The notes under the pieces were generated by a model. The model was not told the origin of the DNA and searched no databases. It was given only the letters and a program-made list of their open reading frames with translations. From Pohlia nutans (Eukaryota; Streptophyta; Bryopsida; Bryales; Mniaceae): a DNA stretch of 64,000 nt. This document shows positions 53,201-63,149 of this stretch, piece by piece (position 1 is the stretch's first letter; each line of letters opens with the position of its first letter). The stretch spans positions 5,220,001-5,284,000 of the forward strand of contig CM040087.1 in NCBI GenBank assembly GCA_022496805.1, written 5' to 3'. Made by a program: the position numbers and the translations under genes.

Positions 53201-55957
53201 CAATATTTTCTCTTTGTTCGTAAAATTACAAAACATAAAACTTCTAAAGTCTTTGAACACATTGAATCTGCAGACTTATTCTACTCCCTCCGTCCCAAAG
53301 ATATTGTCCTAGTTTTTGGCAATTCTTTTTTTTCAATATTTGTCCTATGTTTTATACTTCAAACGTGAGTTTTGTCCACTTCAAACAGGGTGGACAACAA
53401 GAGTGACACAAAAACTACATACTACTATTGAAGATAGACCATTTTTCGAGTACTGAGACGGTTTTTTTTGGAAAAAAAATGTGTTAGATTAAAACACGCC
53501 AAAAACTAGGACAATATCTTTGGGACGGAGGGAGTACTATGTTGATAGCCTTATACTTTTAGGCTATAATACCAACATCCAAGTTCTAAAAAAGAAATTA
53601 TAGTTTGATGGATTTTTAAGATTAAATGTATTTGACAAAGATCTATAAAGATTTTTCCAAGTGGATGATTTCTCATCATCTTCTTAGCATGTTCCTTTCT
53701 ATGTCAACTTCAAAAAAGTTAAAAAAGTCCCATAATATAGTACATCTAGATATTATCCATGACTTAGTAGGTGAAGCAATCCATACATCAGACAATACGC
53801 ATAACTGTTTCCTTTCAATTTAAGTGACTTTCTTGGCCAAAAGGCAAGTAGGTAACATACCCGCCTCCATACGAGACCATTTCGACTGAATAGTAAAGTC
53901 GAGATTGCCCCCAGAACCGCCCCAGCGTATTCACCCAGTATGGTCCTAATTCCAAACAAGGTCACCATAGTCGTAAGCATGCCAGCTGAGTATTAGAGCC
54001 ATGAGATCACAAAACATTTTTTAAATAGTACTCTAAAATGAGATTTAAACCCCGAGCTCCCAAAGGCCCACTTCTACATCTATAGGAGTTGAAATAAACC
54101 GTTATTAAAACGAATCATATACTACATTATTGAGCAATAGACTGTTAGCTTGTGCTCTTTCTATTTTAGCTTGGACACTAAGGGGTAAGGTTGCAATACC
54201 TGACAGGACCACAGTTGCGAAGACCATTAGCCCACAACAAAAGTGAAAACGCCATCACACCCCCGTTTATAAGAGCAGGAATCAGCTGATGGAACACCCC
54301 CATCCACAACCACTTGTACATCAGTCTATCTCTTCAATGTAAATCCTCATACCGACTCTACTGGTGCAACACAGGGCTTGGAAATGCTTTCACTGATACA
54401 TGGAAACTGTGAGGTGACCAAAAGTAAAATTCTATTCTATTTTCTGTATGATAAATTATTGCATACACCATTTATTCTTGTCCTATTCTACGTTGTGTAT
54501 GATACACTATTTTGTACCTTGATTATTCATGATATATTATTTCATAGGTTCAATGCTAATTTCAACACCATGTACTAAGGTATGTATCAATGGATAAGAT
54601 TAGAACACCATTCAGTGAGCTCCAAATCTCATGCATTGAGTGACTATTCATTCAATCAAAAGCTTCGTAATGGTGATCCCAGGAACACTACTTAACAAAA
54701 AAAATGTCTAAAACGCCCAACATGGCCATCTGCATCACTGAACTTTGCAACGGTGGCATTTTCTCGGTTTTCTGATTGCAATACAAATCATTTTAAAGCT
54801 CTTGTTCTATACTACAAGATCAACAGTGTCAAACTGAAGTCATTTTCACACAAACAAACAGATGATTTGAAGCAGGGGGTCCAATTTTCCTACACTACAG
54901 AAAATACACAGTAGACAGTAAATAGAATAGACGTGCATATTCACTAGTATAGTACTCCCTCCGTCCCAAAATTATTGTCATGTTTGAAAGTGCTTTTTTA
55001 AGTAGGTCAAAAAAATACTTCCTTGTGGCTAGTTTTATTTAGGTTGCAATGAACACATGCAATGTTCTTCAATCATTCTAGTGACATAATTTGGAACCTT
55101 TTTTAATCATGTTTCTTACAATATGATCAATGAAATTGGCTCAAAGAAATACCAAGCAAACAACTTTGGGACGGAGGGAGTACCAGGCTGTTGGGCAGAG
55201 GACGGCCTCGCCATGGAGTCTGGAGGGTGGAAAACACGGCCGCTGAGCCCAACAAGCAGACGAAGCAGAAAAACGTGAGCGACACGCCTCGCGCTATCAC
55301 GTAATGGTACGCTGCGTACACGGACACCAGCCGCAGACAGCGCCCCACAATGTGAATTGCATGCATGGGTGCCATCCTGCAACAAACAAATCCACCATCT
55401 CAGGCTCAGAACCACAACACACAAAAGCCCTGTCTGTTGAAACCCTAACCAGCAATCTTACATTGTTAGAACCATATTGTTCATAGCTTTCCAACAAAAC
55501 TGACTTGCCCCAGAAATGAGCATCGAAAACACCAACTGCTTGTCATCTCTTCACTTGCTGTAATCTCAATACTTGAAGCACATTTTCAGAATCTTTCCAA
55601 TAAGACATCACTCACAACAGTATGAGCACGCGATCTCAGTTTGAGTGCACCTACCCTGGTTGTTGAACACTGACCCCTCACATTACCACAAGAACTCGGA
55701 CAACTCCTCAAACCCTAATTCAAAAACCAAACCCTCAAATCGATCCAATGTTTGACAAAGCTCCAACACTACATTGCCACAACGTCCTCAACCAAACCCT
55801 AATTCAAACATCACAAACCCCAATCGATCAATTGCGACCACCGGAATGCAAAGGGCGAGGGGGGGAATGAAACGAACTTGGTGGCCGCGTCGACAGGCAG
55901 CCCTGCGAAGGTGGCGGTGTCCGCATTATTAATATTACTGCTGCGTTGAGGCGGCAT
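50241..55957 (-). CDS. MTP12/ZnT5-like zinc transporter, N-terminal membrane half, 11 exons
   Basis: Exons in order (minus): 55,878-55,957; 55,184-55,376; 54,200-54,312; 53,861-53,945; 52,685-52,778; 52,362-52,489; 52,048-52,134; 51,780-51,892; 51,217-51,347; 50,811-50,930; 50,241-50,303. All junctions have GT-AG and consistent phases. Key stretches are LRNCGPVRTILGEYAGAVLG, KKRLHAVTVAAAACFIFPFA, FYVDTFVED and the LHIVVASPIHIVVTAVG membrane helix, matching the N-terminal transmembrane region of ZnT5/MTP12, which pairs with a partner to move zinc into the early secretory pathway. The cation-efflux domain that should follow is absent. In the inferred frame exon 10 contains a TAG (50,821-50,823), so the product would stop at ...VNMIALPS. 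Either the gene is a 3'-truncated pseudogene or this is a short form. Start and first exon are tentative. Confidence 0.65.
50560..50744 (-). mobile_element. Family A TTAA remnant in the last intron
   Basis: Read on the minus strand from 50,744 it starts TTAACCCGTAAAAAACC, then AAGGATTCATAGTTTTAAAA, and follows the family A interior (GCGAAGAACATTGCTTGTGT) for nearly 200 bp. The other terminus is missing. It lies between the last two recognised transporter exons. Confidence 0.6.
53284..53534. mobile_element. Stowaway-like miniature element 1
   Basis: 251 bp, CTCCCTCCGTCCCAAAGATA at the left and its inverted complement at the right, TA duplicated on both sides. TIRs continue through TTGTCCTAGTTTTTGGC. 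These are typical Tc1/mariner Stowaway features. Located in an intron of the transporter-like gene. Confidence 0.9.
54955..55180. mobile_element. Stowaway-like miniature element 2, abutting a splice donor
   Basis: 226 bp, CTCCCTCCGTCCCAAAATTA to its inverted counterpart CTTTGGGACGGAGGGAG, flanked by TA. On the minus strand the TA duplication at 55,181-55,182 supplies the T of the GT donor that ends transporter exon 2, so the intron starts G-TA-CTCCCTCC. Confidence 0.85.
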
Positions 55958-56395
55958 GGCAGGCGTTGGAAACCAACAGCAGATCTAAAACCAACAGATC
56001 AATCAATGTGGGAGCACCATGGTAAGTCAGTGCCGATTGATTGATTGATGAGGAGGAAACAAAGCGAGCAGCAACAGAGCAAGGGGATGGCGATGGCGAT
56101 GGCGATGGAGTTGGTGGAAGTTATGATTATGGAAGTGTGAGGATGTCTGTGGCTCTCTGTTCGGATTTCTTGTAACGCAAAGTGTTTGAAATGGAGCTTC
56201 TGCGGCTGCTGCAAAGTGCATTGTTGTTGTTGTTCTTCCGGGACTTGATGGTGTGGGTTATTATTGATTGGGGCCCGGCCTTGGGCCCTCCGCCAGACTG
56301 GCCCCTCCTTTCTTTCTGGGGCGATCGTCCCGCTTTCCTCTAAGTTACCGTATTCCAGGCACTTTTCTTTTGGACCCAGGCCTGGATCGTGGGTT
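55958..56395. other. Upstream region of the transporter-like gene
   Basis: Contains short microsatellites (GATTGATTGATTGATG at about 56,035, four GGCGAT units at about 56,087) and a TTGTTGTTGTTGTT run. Likely the promoter and 5' UTR of the minus-strand gene; no specific box assigned. Confidence 0.4.
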
Positions 56396-56915
56396 TCCTT
56401 TTCTTTTTCCGTGCTTGGCTTTTGGATCCTGCGTTGCTTTTTCTTTCTCCATGCGCTTCTTTTCTTTTGGATTCTGCGTTTCTTTTCTTTCTCCATGCAT
56501 TGTTTTGGATTCTGCGCTTCTTTCCTTTTGGATTCTGCGTTCCTTTTTCTTTCTCCATGCTTTCTTTTGGATTCTGCGTTTTACTTCTTTCGGATTCTTC
56601 GGATTATGTGTTTCTTTTCTTTTGGGTTCTAAGTTTCTTTTCATTTGGATTCTGCCTTTCTTTTCTTTTGGATTCTGCAGCGTTTCTTCTCATTTGGATT
56701 CTGTGTTTCTTTTCTTTTGGATTCTTAAGCGTTTCTTTCTTTTGGGGTTCTGCGTTTCTTTCTTTTGGGGTTCTGCGTTTCTTTCTTCTGGGTTCTGCGT
56801 TTCTTTTCATTTGGATACTTCTGCGTTGCTTTTCTTTTGGATTCTGCGATTCTTTTCATTCGGATTCTGTTTTTCTTCTCTTTCGGATGCCGCGTTTCTT
56901 TTCTTTTTCCATGCT
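56395..56915. repeat. Pyrimidine-rich minisatellite TTTCTTTTGGATTCTGCG
   Basis: More than 15 imperfect copies of an 18-36 bp unit built on TTTCTTTTGGATTCTGCGTT with CATGC interludes. Strong strand asymmetry (pyrimidines on the plus strand). Lack of stops in several frames produces long Phe/Ser/Leu or Lys/Arg open frames that are not genes. Followed by a TAAAA pentamer run at about 56,930-56,955. Confidence 0.85.
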
Positions 56916-57060
56916 TTTCTTTGAATTTAAAATAAAATAAAATAAAATAAAATAGAATGCCTAATTTTAAACAATCATTTCAATTTTCAATTTTAAAAAA
57001 TAAAATTTGTAATTTCGATAAATAAAAAATTGTAGTTAAATTCATTACGTGAAATTTTAA

Positions 57061-57208
57061 AACTATTCTTGGAAATTTAACCGTACAGATAATTTAGAAA
57101 CATCATGCTTTTCATTTTCTCTTTTGAACCAAACTTCATCAAAAATAATGGTCACACATTAGAAGACATTTAAGTTTAGTCCAATACCCCTCTGATATTT
57201 AGGGGTTG
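57061..57208. mobile_element. Remnant of a family D TTAA element
   Basis: Homologous to the right 150 bp of the 25,888 element (TTGAACCAAACTTCATCAAA) and ending CTCTGATATTTAGGGGTTGA, with TTAA mutated to TTGA. The left end is not found; the minisatellite borders it. Confidence 0.6.
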
Positions 57209-58285
57209 ATATTGGTTTTTTTTGTCAATTAGGATTTTAACTAATTCAAGACAATAGTCTACATCGATGTCCTAGTCACAATTATATGTCATGAGTCATG
57301 GGCATGATAAATTATTAAAGATAGAGAGCAATTGTCAAACCTATCACAGTCCTTGCTGGATCACACATTTTACATTGAAGTTAGAGAAAATTCTCGATAG
57401 TTCCTCTGATCCCCGATAGATGCTTCAGATTCGGAGGTGCAACAATGGACCTCTAAAGAACGTTATGGTAGTCTACAACTTTGCTCACTCTCATAGTAGC
57501 TAATGCATATTCACTATAGGTAATTCGTTTTATTGTAGTTAGCTGGCTTTTATTGTAGAGAAGTTGCTTTTAAAACAAATTTCATAAAACAGGGAGGGAC
57601 TTGAAACTTGGACATCTCAAATTCACCCACTTTTCAAAAATTGAGTTGCAGTTAGATAAAAACATTTACTAGATAATAGAAGTATTGTGAGACACAAATC
57701 ATTATCAAGTTTCACAGTACACTGTCTATCACCACTGTAGTAGTAATCCAGCGTTGGAGAAGGTGGTGCAGCCAGCAAGACCACATGCATCAGCCATCGC
57801 CTTCTCCAACATTGGGAACCTGTCAACTAGACTGACTGACCATGTACATTATTGACATCTTCTCACTCAAAAAATAATGATGTCATGCTACTAAAAGCTT
57901 ACACCGTTTCTAAAGTAACTGTAACCAATGACTCTTTACTAGTCATACAAATCGTGATGCTTCTCTCAAAGTCACAAAAATCTACCAAAACTACATACCA
58001 ACGATCCTTACGGCCCACACATGGTCCATCTAATCACAAATGTGTCATAACATGTGGATTGATCTACTTGAATTTCGCAACATCAAAAGAGACCTAGAAG
58101 AAGCCAGCAGGGTTTTGCACATACATACAGTAGATCCACAGAAATTCCTTCTATACAATGAATGTGTGCTAAATTATTATTGATAAAGTTGCTTCGACCA
58201 TTCAACATTTACATGTTATTTTCTTCTAATATCATGTTTCATATGACCTAACAAGCATGGGATGCTTTACTTCCAAACTTTATGA
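57209..58285. other. Intergenic region left of deoxyhypusine synthase
   Basis: AT-rich, no credible gene. The part nearest 58,285 is the probable 3' UTR of the minus-strand deoxyhypusine synthase gene. Confidence 0.4.
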
Positions 58286-59371
58286 TTACCTAATTCTTTG
58301 GGCAAAAGTTTGGGCCACAAGGAGAGGAAATGCAATTGTAGCATCACAATGAACCTTTACAACATTTGCATCAGACCGAATCTTCCCCCATGAAACAGCT
58401 TCATCAGGGCTTGCTCCAGAGTCACTCCCATCATACTCTTGTGCTGTGTTAATGTATACACCAAAATCTGCTCCTCCTCGCATAAGATTTGCATTGCAAA
58501 TGTGATGTTTGGGTAAACCACCACCAAGAATTATCATTCCTGTTTTTGCAGATTTGGCATTGATAGCTTCAGAGTTCATGGCTTTTATATCTTGGGCAAT
58601 ATCTATTACAAGTTGATTTGTGTTGTGGACTAAGTGCATGTAGAGCATGTCACCAAACGATCCATCTGTAAGAGCTGGACAATATATAGGTATATTGTTT
58701 TTCTGAGCCCAATAGCATATTGACTCTGGATGATTAATTTCTTTACCAAGCCTAGCAATGACTTTTGAAGGAGTCCACAACGTGCCATTCTGTTGCTGCT
58801 CTAGTAGAAGGTTGTCAAGAATAGGGGTGAGCCAATCTTCAAACTTGCAGTAATTTTCATTTGGTAACAATAAGTTACCAATGCGATTCAAGCCTTGTTC
58901 TCGAAGGGAAGCTCCTTTAAGAGAGAAATCGCCTATATAGGTGTTTGCAAGACATTTAATGATATCTTCTTCTACACCCCCAGCTGTGGTTACCAAAACA
59001 TCCACTTGCTTGTGCTCAACAAGAAACCTGATACTTTCGCGTACCCCTGACGATATAATATTGGATGTACATCCTAAAAATATTTTGCATTTGATTTGAG
59101 AATGTTCTATGGAATCTTTATCGACTTCATTGCTGTAAATTTCATTAATAGGATCATTATTTAGCCTCCAATTCAACATGCAATTCACTTCTTTAATGGC
59201 ACGTCCTAAATTTGTTGCTTGAAAACCTGTTGAAGACAACGAATTCAAAAGGGCTTCTAAATTGATGCCATGGTTAAAATCGTATCCTAACACTGGCTTT
59301 AGATCTTTAATTGGTTTTGAAGCTTTGAAAACAACCTCTCGAATATCTAAGTCCTCTTTCTTAGAATCCAT
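58286..59371 (-). CDS. DHS: Deoxyhypusine synthase, intronless
   Basis: A 361-residue enzyme that transfers the butylamine group of spermidine to a lysine of eIF5A, the first step of hypusine formation, NAD-dependent, in the cytosol. Matches along the full family: [124 protein letters not shown] (catalytic Lys near residue 330). HLVHN fits the HxxxN motif of deoxyhypusine synthase rather than the HxxxD of homospermidine synthase. I chose the second Met (59,371) because the N-terminal alignment starts there and its context AAAATGG is good. There are no introns, whereas plant copies I know have several. Third positions are AT-rich and INTAQE is animal- or fungus-like. The C terminus is a little short (ends FAQRIR). 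Retrocopy, transfer or a normal lineage-specific gene are all possible. Confidence 0.88.
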   Translation of the reverse strand: MDSKKEDLDIREVVFKASKPIKDLKPVLGYDFNHGINLEALLNSLSSTGFQATNLGRAIKEVNCMLNWRLNNDPINEIYSNEVDKDSIEHSQIKCKIFLGCTSNIISSGVRESIRFLVEHKQVDVLVTTAGGVEEDIIKCLANTYIGDFSLKGASLREQGLNRIGNLLLPNENYCKFEDWLTPILDNLLLEQQQNGTLWTPSKVIARLGKEINHPESICYWAQKNNIPIYCPALTDGSFGDMLYMHLVHNTNQLVIDIAQDIKAMNSEAINAKSAKTGMIILGGGLPKHHICNANLMRGGADFGVYINTAQEYDGSDSGASPDEAVSWGKIRSDANVVKVHCDATIAFPLLVAQTFAQRIR

Positions 59372-59527
59372 TTTTATGAATGATTGATAGTTTTTAAACA
59401 CTAATAAAGAAATATAAGTATACAAATATAGAAAGACAATTGTAAGAAGGTTTTAGATACGATACAAGATTTGATACAATAATTTATTTACAAATATATA
59501 AATTATTAACACACACACACATACACG

Positions 59528-59586
<59 letters not shown>

Positions 59587-59928
59587 GTATATATACTTGC
59601 CTATCTTTTAATTATTTTACTTTTAATCAATTATACTTTAAATAAATAATATTCTAATATTAAATTAAGTGTAAAAGTAAAAGCGTTGTTTGCTTTAAAA
59701 AAAAGTATGCTAATATTAGATTACTCCTAAGTTGATGAATAGAATTCTATGATGACATAGGTTTTCAATGCTAACAAAGAGCTTATTACAACAATAGACA
59801 ATTTTCTTATTATTCAAATTTAACTAATGTTATTTTTTTATTTTTTAATCTTACTAAACAATTCAATGACATTGATTTGGTGATATTATGTTGTTTAATC
59901 CTTCAAAGAGAACTGACCTCATGAAAAC
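59372..59928. other. AT-rich upstream region with TA microsatellite
   Basis: Upstream of deoxyhypusine synthase. CACACACACA at about 59,510 followed by a TA/AT run at about 59,528-59,580. Otherwise featureless AT-rich DNA. Confidence 0.6.
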
Positions 59929-60520
59929 TTAACCCCTAAATGCCCACAATGAATTCACATCAAAAACTGCCTTTCAACACTCCTTTGTGAAGCAAGTTAG
60001 TTTTTTCAGTTTTATGACATTTTTTTAGAATTTCAACCGTAGGATCTTATAGCTAACTTATTAACTTATTAAGACATTCTTAAAAACTTTTCCAAATTTT
60101 TAGAGGGAGAAAAAAATCCAATTGCAAGATCGTAATGTTTAAAGTTTAAAAACAAGTTCTTTTCAATCCTTCAAAAAGCTGAAATCTCGCTTTCAATGAA
60201 TTTTCAAAAAATATGCTTTACAAATCTGGAATGGGCAACTCCATATTCTCTTCAATAAATGACTTGAGGATCTACACAAAAAAACTCAAAAGAAAAAACC
60301 TAGATTTTCATCTTCAAAAGATATGTAAATTAGAATAAGATGTAGAATAAAAGGAAAAACTAAATTGCTAATTACGTCCACATAAAAATGGATAATGTCA
60401 CTTTCAACGGTGAAAATGATGTGATACATAACCAAAAACTTTTTCAATTTTTATTTTTGAAAAATTGTCAATATTGAATTCAAAATGAGTTGTTACAGTT
60501 ATTTTTCATGAAGGCTTGAC
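59929..60520. mobile_element. TTAA element, left end only recognised
   Basis: Starts TTAACCCCTAAATGCCCAC and carries AACCGTAGGATCTT at about 60,035-60,048, identical to the motif at 18,774. No inverted right end was found, so the right limit given is arbitrary. Confidence 0.45.
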
Positions 60521-60826
60521 CAAACTGCCCGCATAACATGACTTGTCATATCTTTTACCTCATTTATTGGAATGGACTGAATCAAAGCTTCTTATTCAAA
60601 TATGAATCTCTACAAAATGATGATATTTTTATTTATTTTAAAAAAATATATTTGAAAATTTTTGTGGCCCGCGTTGAGATTTAAAACCTTCAACCATTCA
60701 TAACTTTTGCCTTACATATCGGAATCTTATGAAACAAAGCTTGGCATGTACATAATGACCTATAGAATCCACATACAAAATCTCAGAACTTGATAATTAT
60801 TTTTGACAGTGTGAGCCCCTGATTCC

Positions 60827-61444
60827 ATGAAGGCAGTCGTCCAGGCCGCCTGGCTCTTCACTGTGTCTGCAGGTAAAGCACAGGCTTCTTTAACTCAATT
60901 TGCTAACCTCGTTTTATGGATTACTAAGGCAGAGATTATCTGAAACCAAAAGTAGCCTAAAACTACAGTAAACGTTTATTAGTAATTAGTAAAGCCTTCG
61001 CCTGCTCTTGGATTAAACCATCAGATGGCATTTATCCAATTCTCGAAACTGTAGGTTTAGGGTGCCTCTATCTTACACATTCTAATCTCGCAAACCACCT
61101 GAATTGTACCGTGTTTCACAATTTTCTGCAGTGGACTCATGTGTGTTCGTCTGTGTGGTTTGAATACAAGTAATTTTGCGATTGTGGCGCTTGTGGCCAT
61201 CATTGGAACCAGCCTCACAAAAGCAAATGAATTCTATCTCTTTGCTGGGGGATGCTTTTTAGCCATGTTGCTTCTCTTGTGGGGAGGTTCCTCCTTCGTG
61301 TACAGGACGCCCAAGCCGCTCTCCACTGACCCTGCCACCGAGACCCTTTTAGTGTTTGATTCGTCGGTTAATTGGCGTACCATCAATTGGTCTTCCGATT
61401 CTTTTCAAACTGATCCAGGTGACCTAGACTATCCTACTGGTTGA
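60827..61444 (+). CDS. Possible small membrane protein, two or more exons
   Basis: 60,827-60,872 reads MKAVVQAAWLFTVSA and ends at GCAG|GTAAAG, like a signal-sequence exon. 61,139-61,444, preceded by an acceptor (TTTTCTGCAG), encodes about 100 residues with two hydrophobic stretches (NFAIVALVAIIGTSLT and YLFAGGCFLAMLLLLWGG) and an acidic tail. The phases of these two pieces do not join directly, so another exon or a different first exon is needed. I do not recognise the family and cannot suggest a function. Confidence 0.35.
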
Positions 61445-62640
61445 GCTCAGGAGGGACACATTGGCCCGAGACGTAGGTGAGAAGAATTTGCATCAAGGTC
61501 TGCACCTTCAACATTTACCTGCAGTGAGTTGCATTGTAGTAGAAAACTTGAGTGAGGATTAATCTGCACATGTGATCTTGCAGTTGATCTCCTCTTAAAT
61601 TCTTTTTTTCTTTTCGATTTGAAAAATAATCTGTAAATAGTCTAGTTCAAATTCATTGTAAGTAGTGTACTTCATTGCGTCAGGCATTTGCGTAACTGTG
61701 CAATGCTAGACGAACTCTGGCACCCTATTGAGGCTCCATGATTGTTCCACTTATTCAATTACGCAACAAAGAAGAAATTCCTTCACCCGTCTAGCTAGTA
61801 AAAGTCCATAACTTTAGAGTTGAAGCACAGTTCTCGTCTCGAAATTTCAATGAGTAAGATGTACCTGTTAAGCATTAATCTGAGAACCTTCTCGGTTATG
61901 TGACTTTGTGTGATCTTGGACTCGTATAGAATCGCAATTCAACGTGAGATTGTGAAAGTCCAAAGATAATTCTATCCCATACTCCAGCAATGACATCGAC
62001 AAGCTCAAAACTTCATCTTACCTGCACTGTAGCTACCGTTTGTCGCCATCAATTCCTCCATTTGTTCTATACACAATAACAACTCAAAAAGCCATCAAGT
62101 GAACCAAAATTAAATCATGTGAGGAATGGGGTTCGGATCCACGTCCCCGTGACGAAATCAAGTCTGGAGCTGTAGACCGAAGACCAGTGATAATGCTGAC
62201 GATTCTTATAACCCAAACCTTTCTCTTCAAATCAAAGCGCTTCGTCGGACAATACCCTCTCTCCATACCCCCAACACCGAGAACAGGTCTTTTTATGCAT
62301 GATCGGATTACAATCGGAGGCGCATCGGTCGAGGTTGAAGGTTTTCGAGAGGAGCAGAGAATTGGAATGAAAAGGTGTGAGCACCGTGCCTTTAGAAGAG
62401 TATCAGTGCCGTTGAAGAATGAAATGGCTCTTTCACTTGTGGCTTCCAACTCTGCTTTCTGTGGTGGTTTGGCGATGTCGAAGTATTCAAGAGTGAATTA
62501 AGTGAGCTCTGTTCATTGTTTTGAGTAGCAGCATTGTGCATTGGTAACGGTCTGCAAATCTTTCCGGGCATGTTCCGTCCAAATTTAGGTTGACATCCAC
62601 GCTCTCCGTGCATTCAGACACCCAATGCAAGTACTAGACA
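61445..62640. other. Intergenic region
   Basis: Possible 3' UTR of the preceding gene, then mixed DNA. Overlapping open frames at 62.1-62.5 kb on both strands have no domain. GGGGTTCGGATCCACG near 62,128 resembles a B box, but no tRNA can be drawn. Confidence 0.35.
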
Positions 62641-62654
62641 CAAGGAGATCTTAC

Positions 62655-62815
62655 GGCTATCCCATATGGGAATTTGCCCTATTTTCCCTCTTATTTCCCT
62701 TATCAAAATACACTTATAAGGGAATGTGGCAAAGAGGGAAAAAATGTGCAGTCCCACATTGTGAATGAGGGAATTTCAATGGATATGGGAATTGATCCGG
62801 GAATTTGAGAATGAG
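62655..62815. repeat. Imperfect inverted repeat around CCCATATGGGAATT
   Basis: TATCCCATATGGGAATTTGC at the left and GATATGGGAATTGATCCGGG at the right, with TATTTCCCTTATC and TTATAAGGGAATGTGG as inner arms. Possibly a small miniature element of about 160 bp; no target duplication was identified. Confidence 0.35.
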
Positions 62816-62995
62816 TAAAATTTCAAATAGTTTTCACGATTTGACATAGTAAATTATTGAATTTTTTTCTTTTTTTTTTCGAAATTATTTTTGACTTGCC
62901 CGGAGAAAACTAGTTGCCCGAAGAAAAGGTTTGACCAACCCTCACCAATATATCTAGAGCTCCAAAGCCCCATTCTTGTGGTTGGAGCTAATCCA

Positions 62996-63023
62996 CCCTA
63001 AACCCTAAACCCTAAACCCTAAA
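62996..63023. repeat. Interstitial telomeric repeat (CCCTAAA)4
   Basis: Four perfect CCCTAAA heptamers, the Arabidopsis-type plant telomere unit, in a non-telomeric context. Confidence 0.9.
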
Positions 63024-63149
63024 CCACGGTCATCTGATCAATTGCCAACGGCCGGACTTGAACTCAAGACCTTCCAATTCCCATCCAAGTACCACACCAC
63101 ATGCAAATGTTCATGCACATGTGTGGATTTTTTTCATTATTATAAAATA

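Noticed and set aside
56264..56940. Long Phe/Ser/Leu-rich and Lys/Arg-rich open frames
   Set aside because: Pure products of the pyrimidine-rich minisatellite, open in several frames on both strands.
62100..62500. Overlapping frames of 121 and 104 codons and a B-box-like string
   Set aside because: No domain, no splice context, and no tRNA fold could be drawn.
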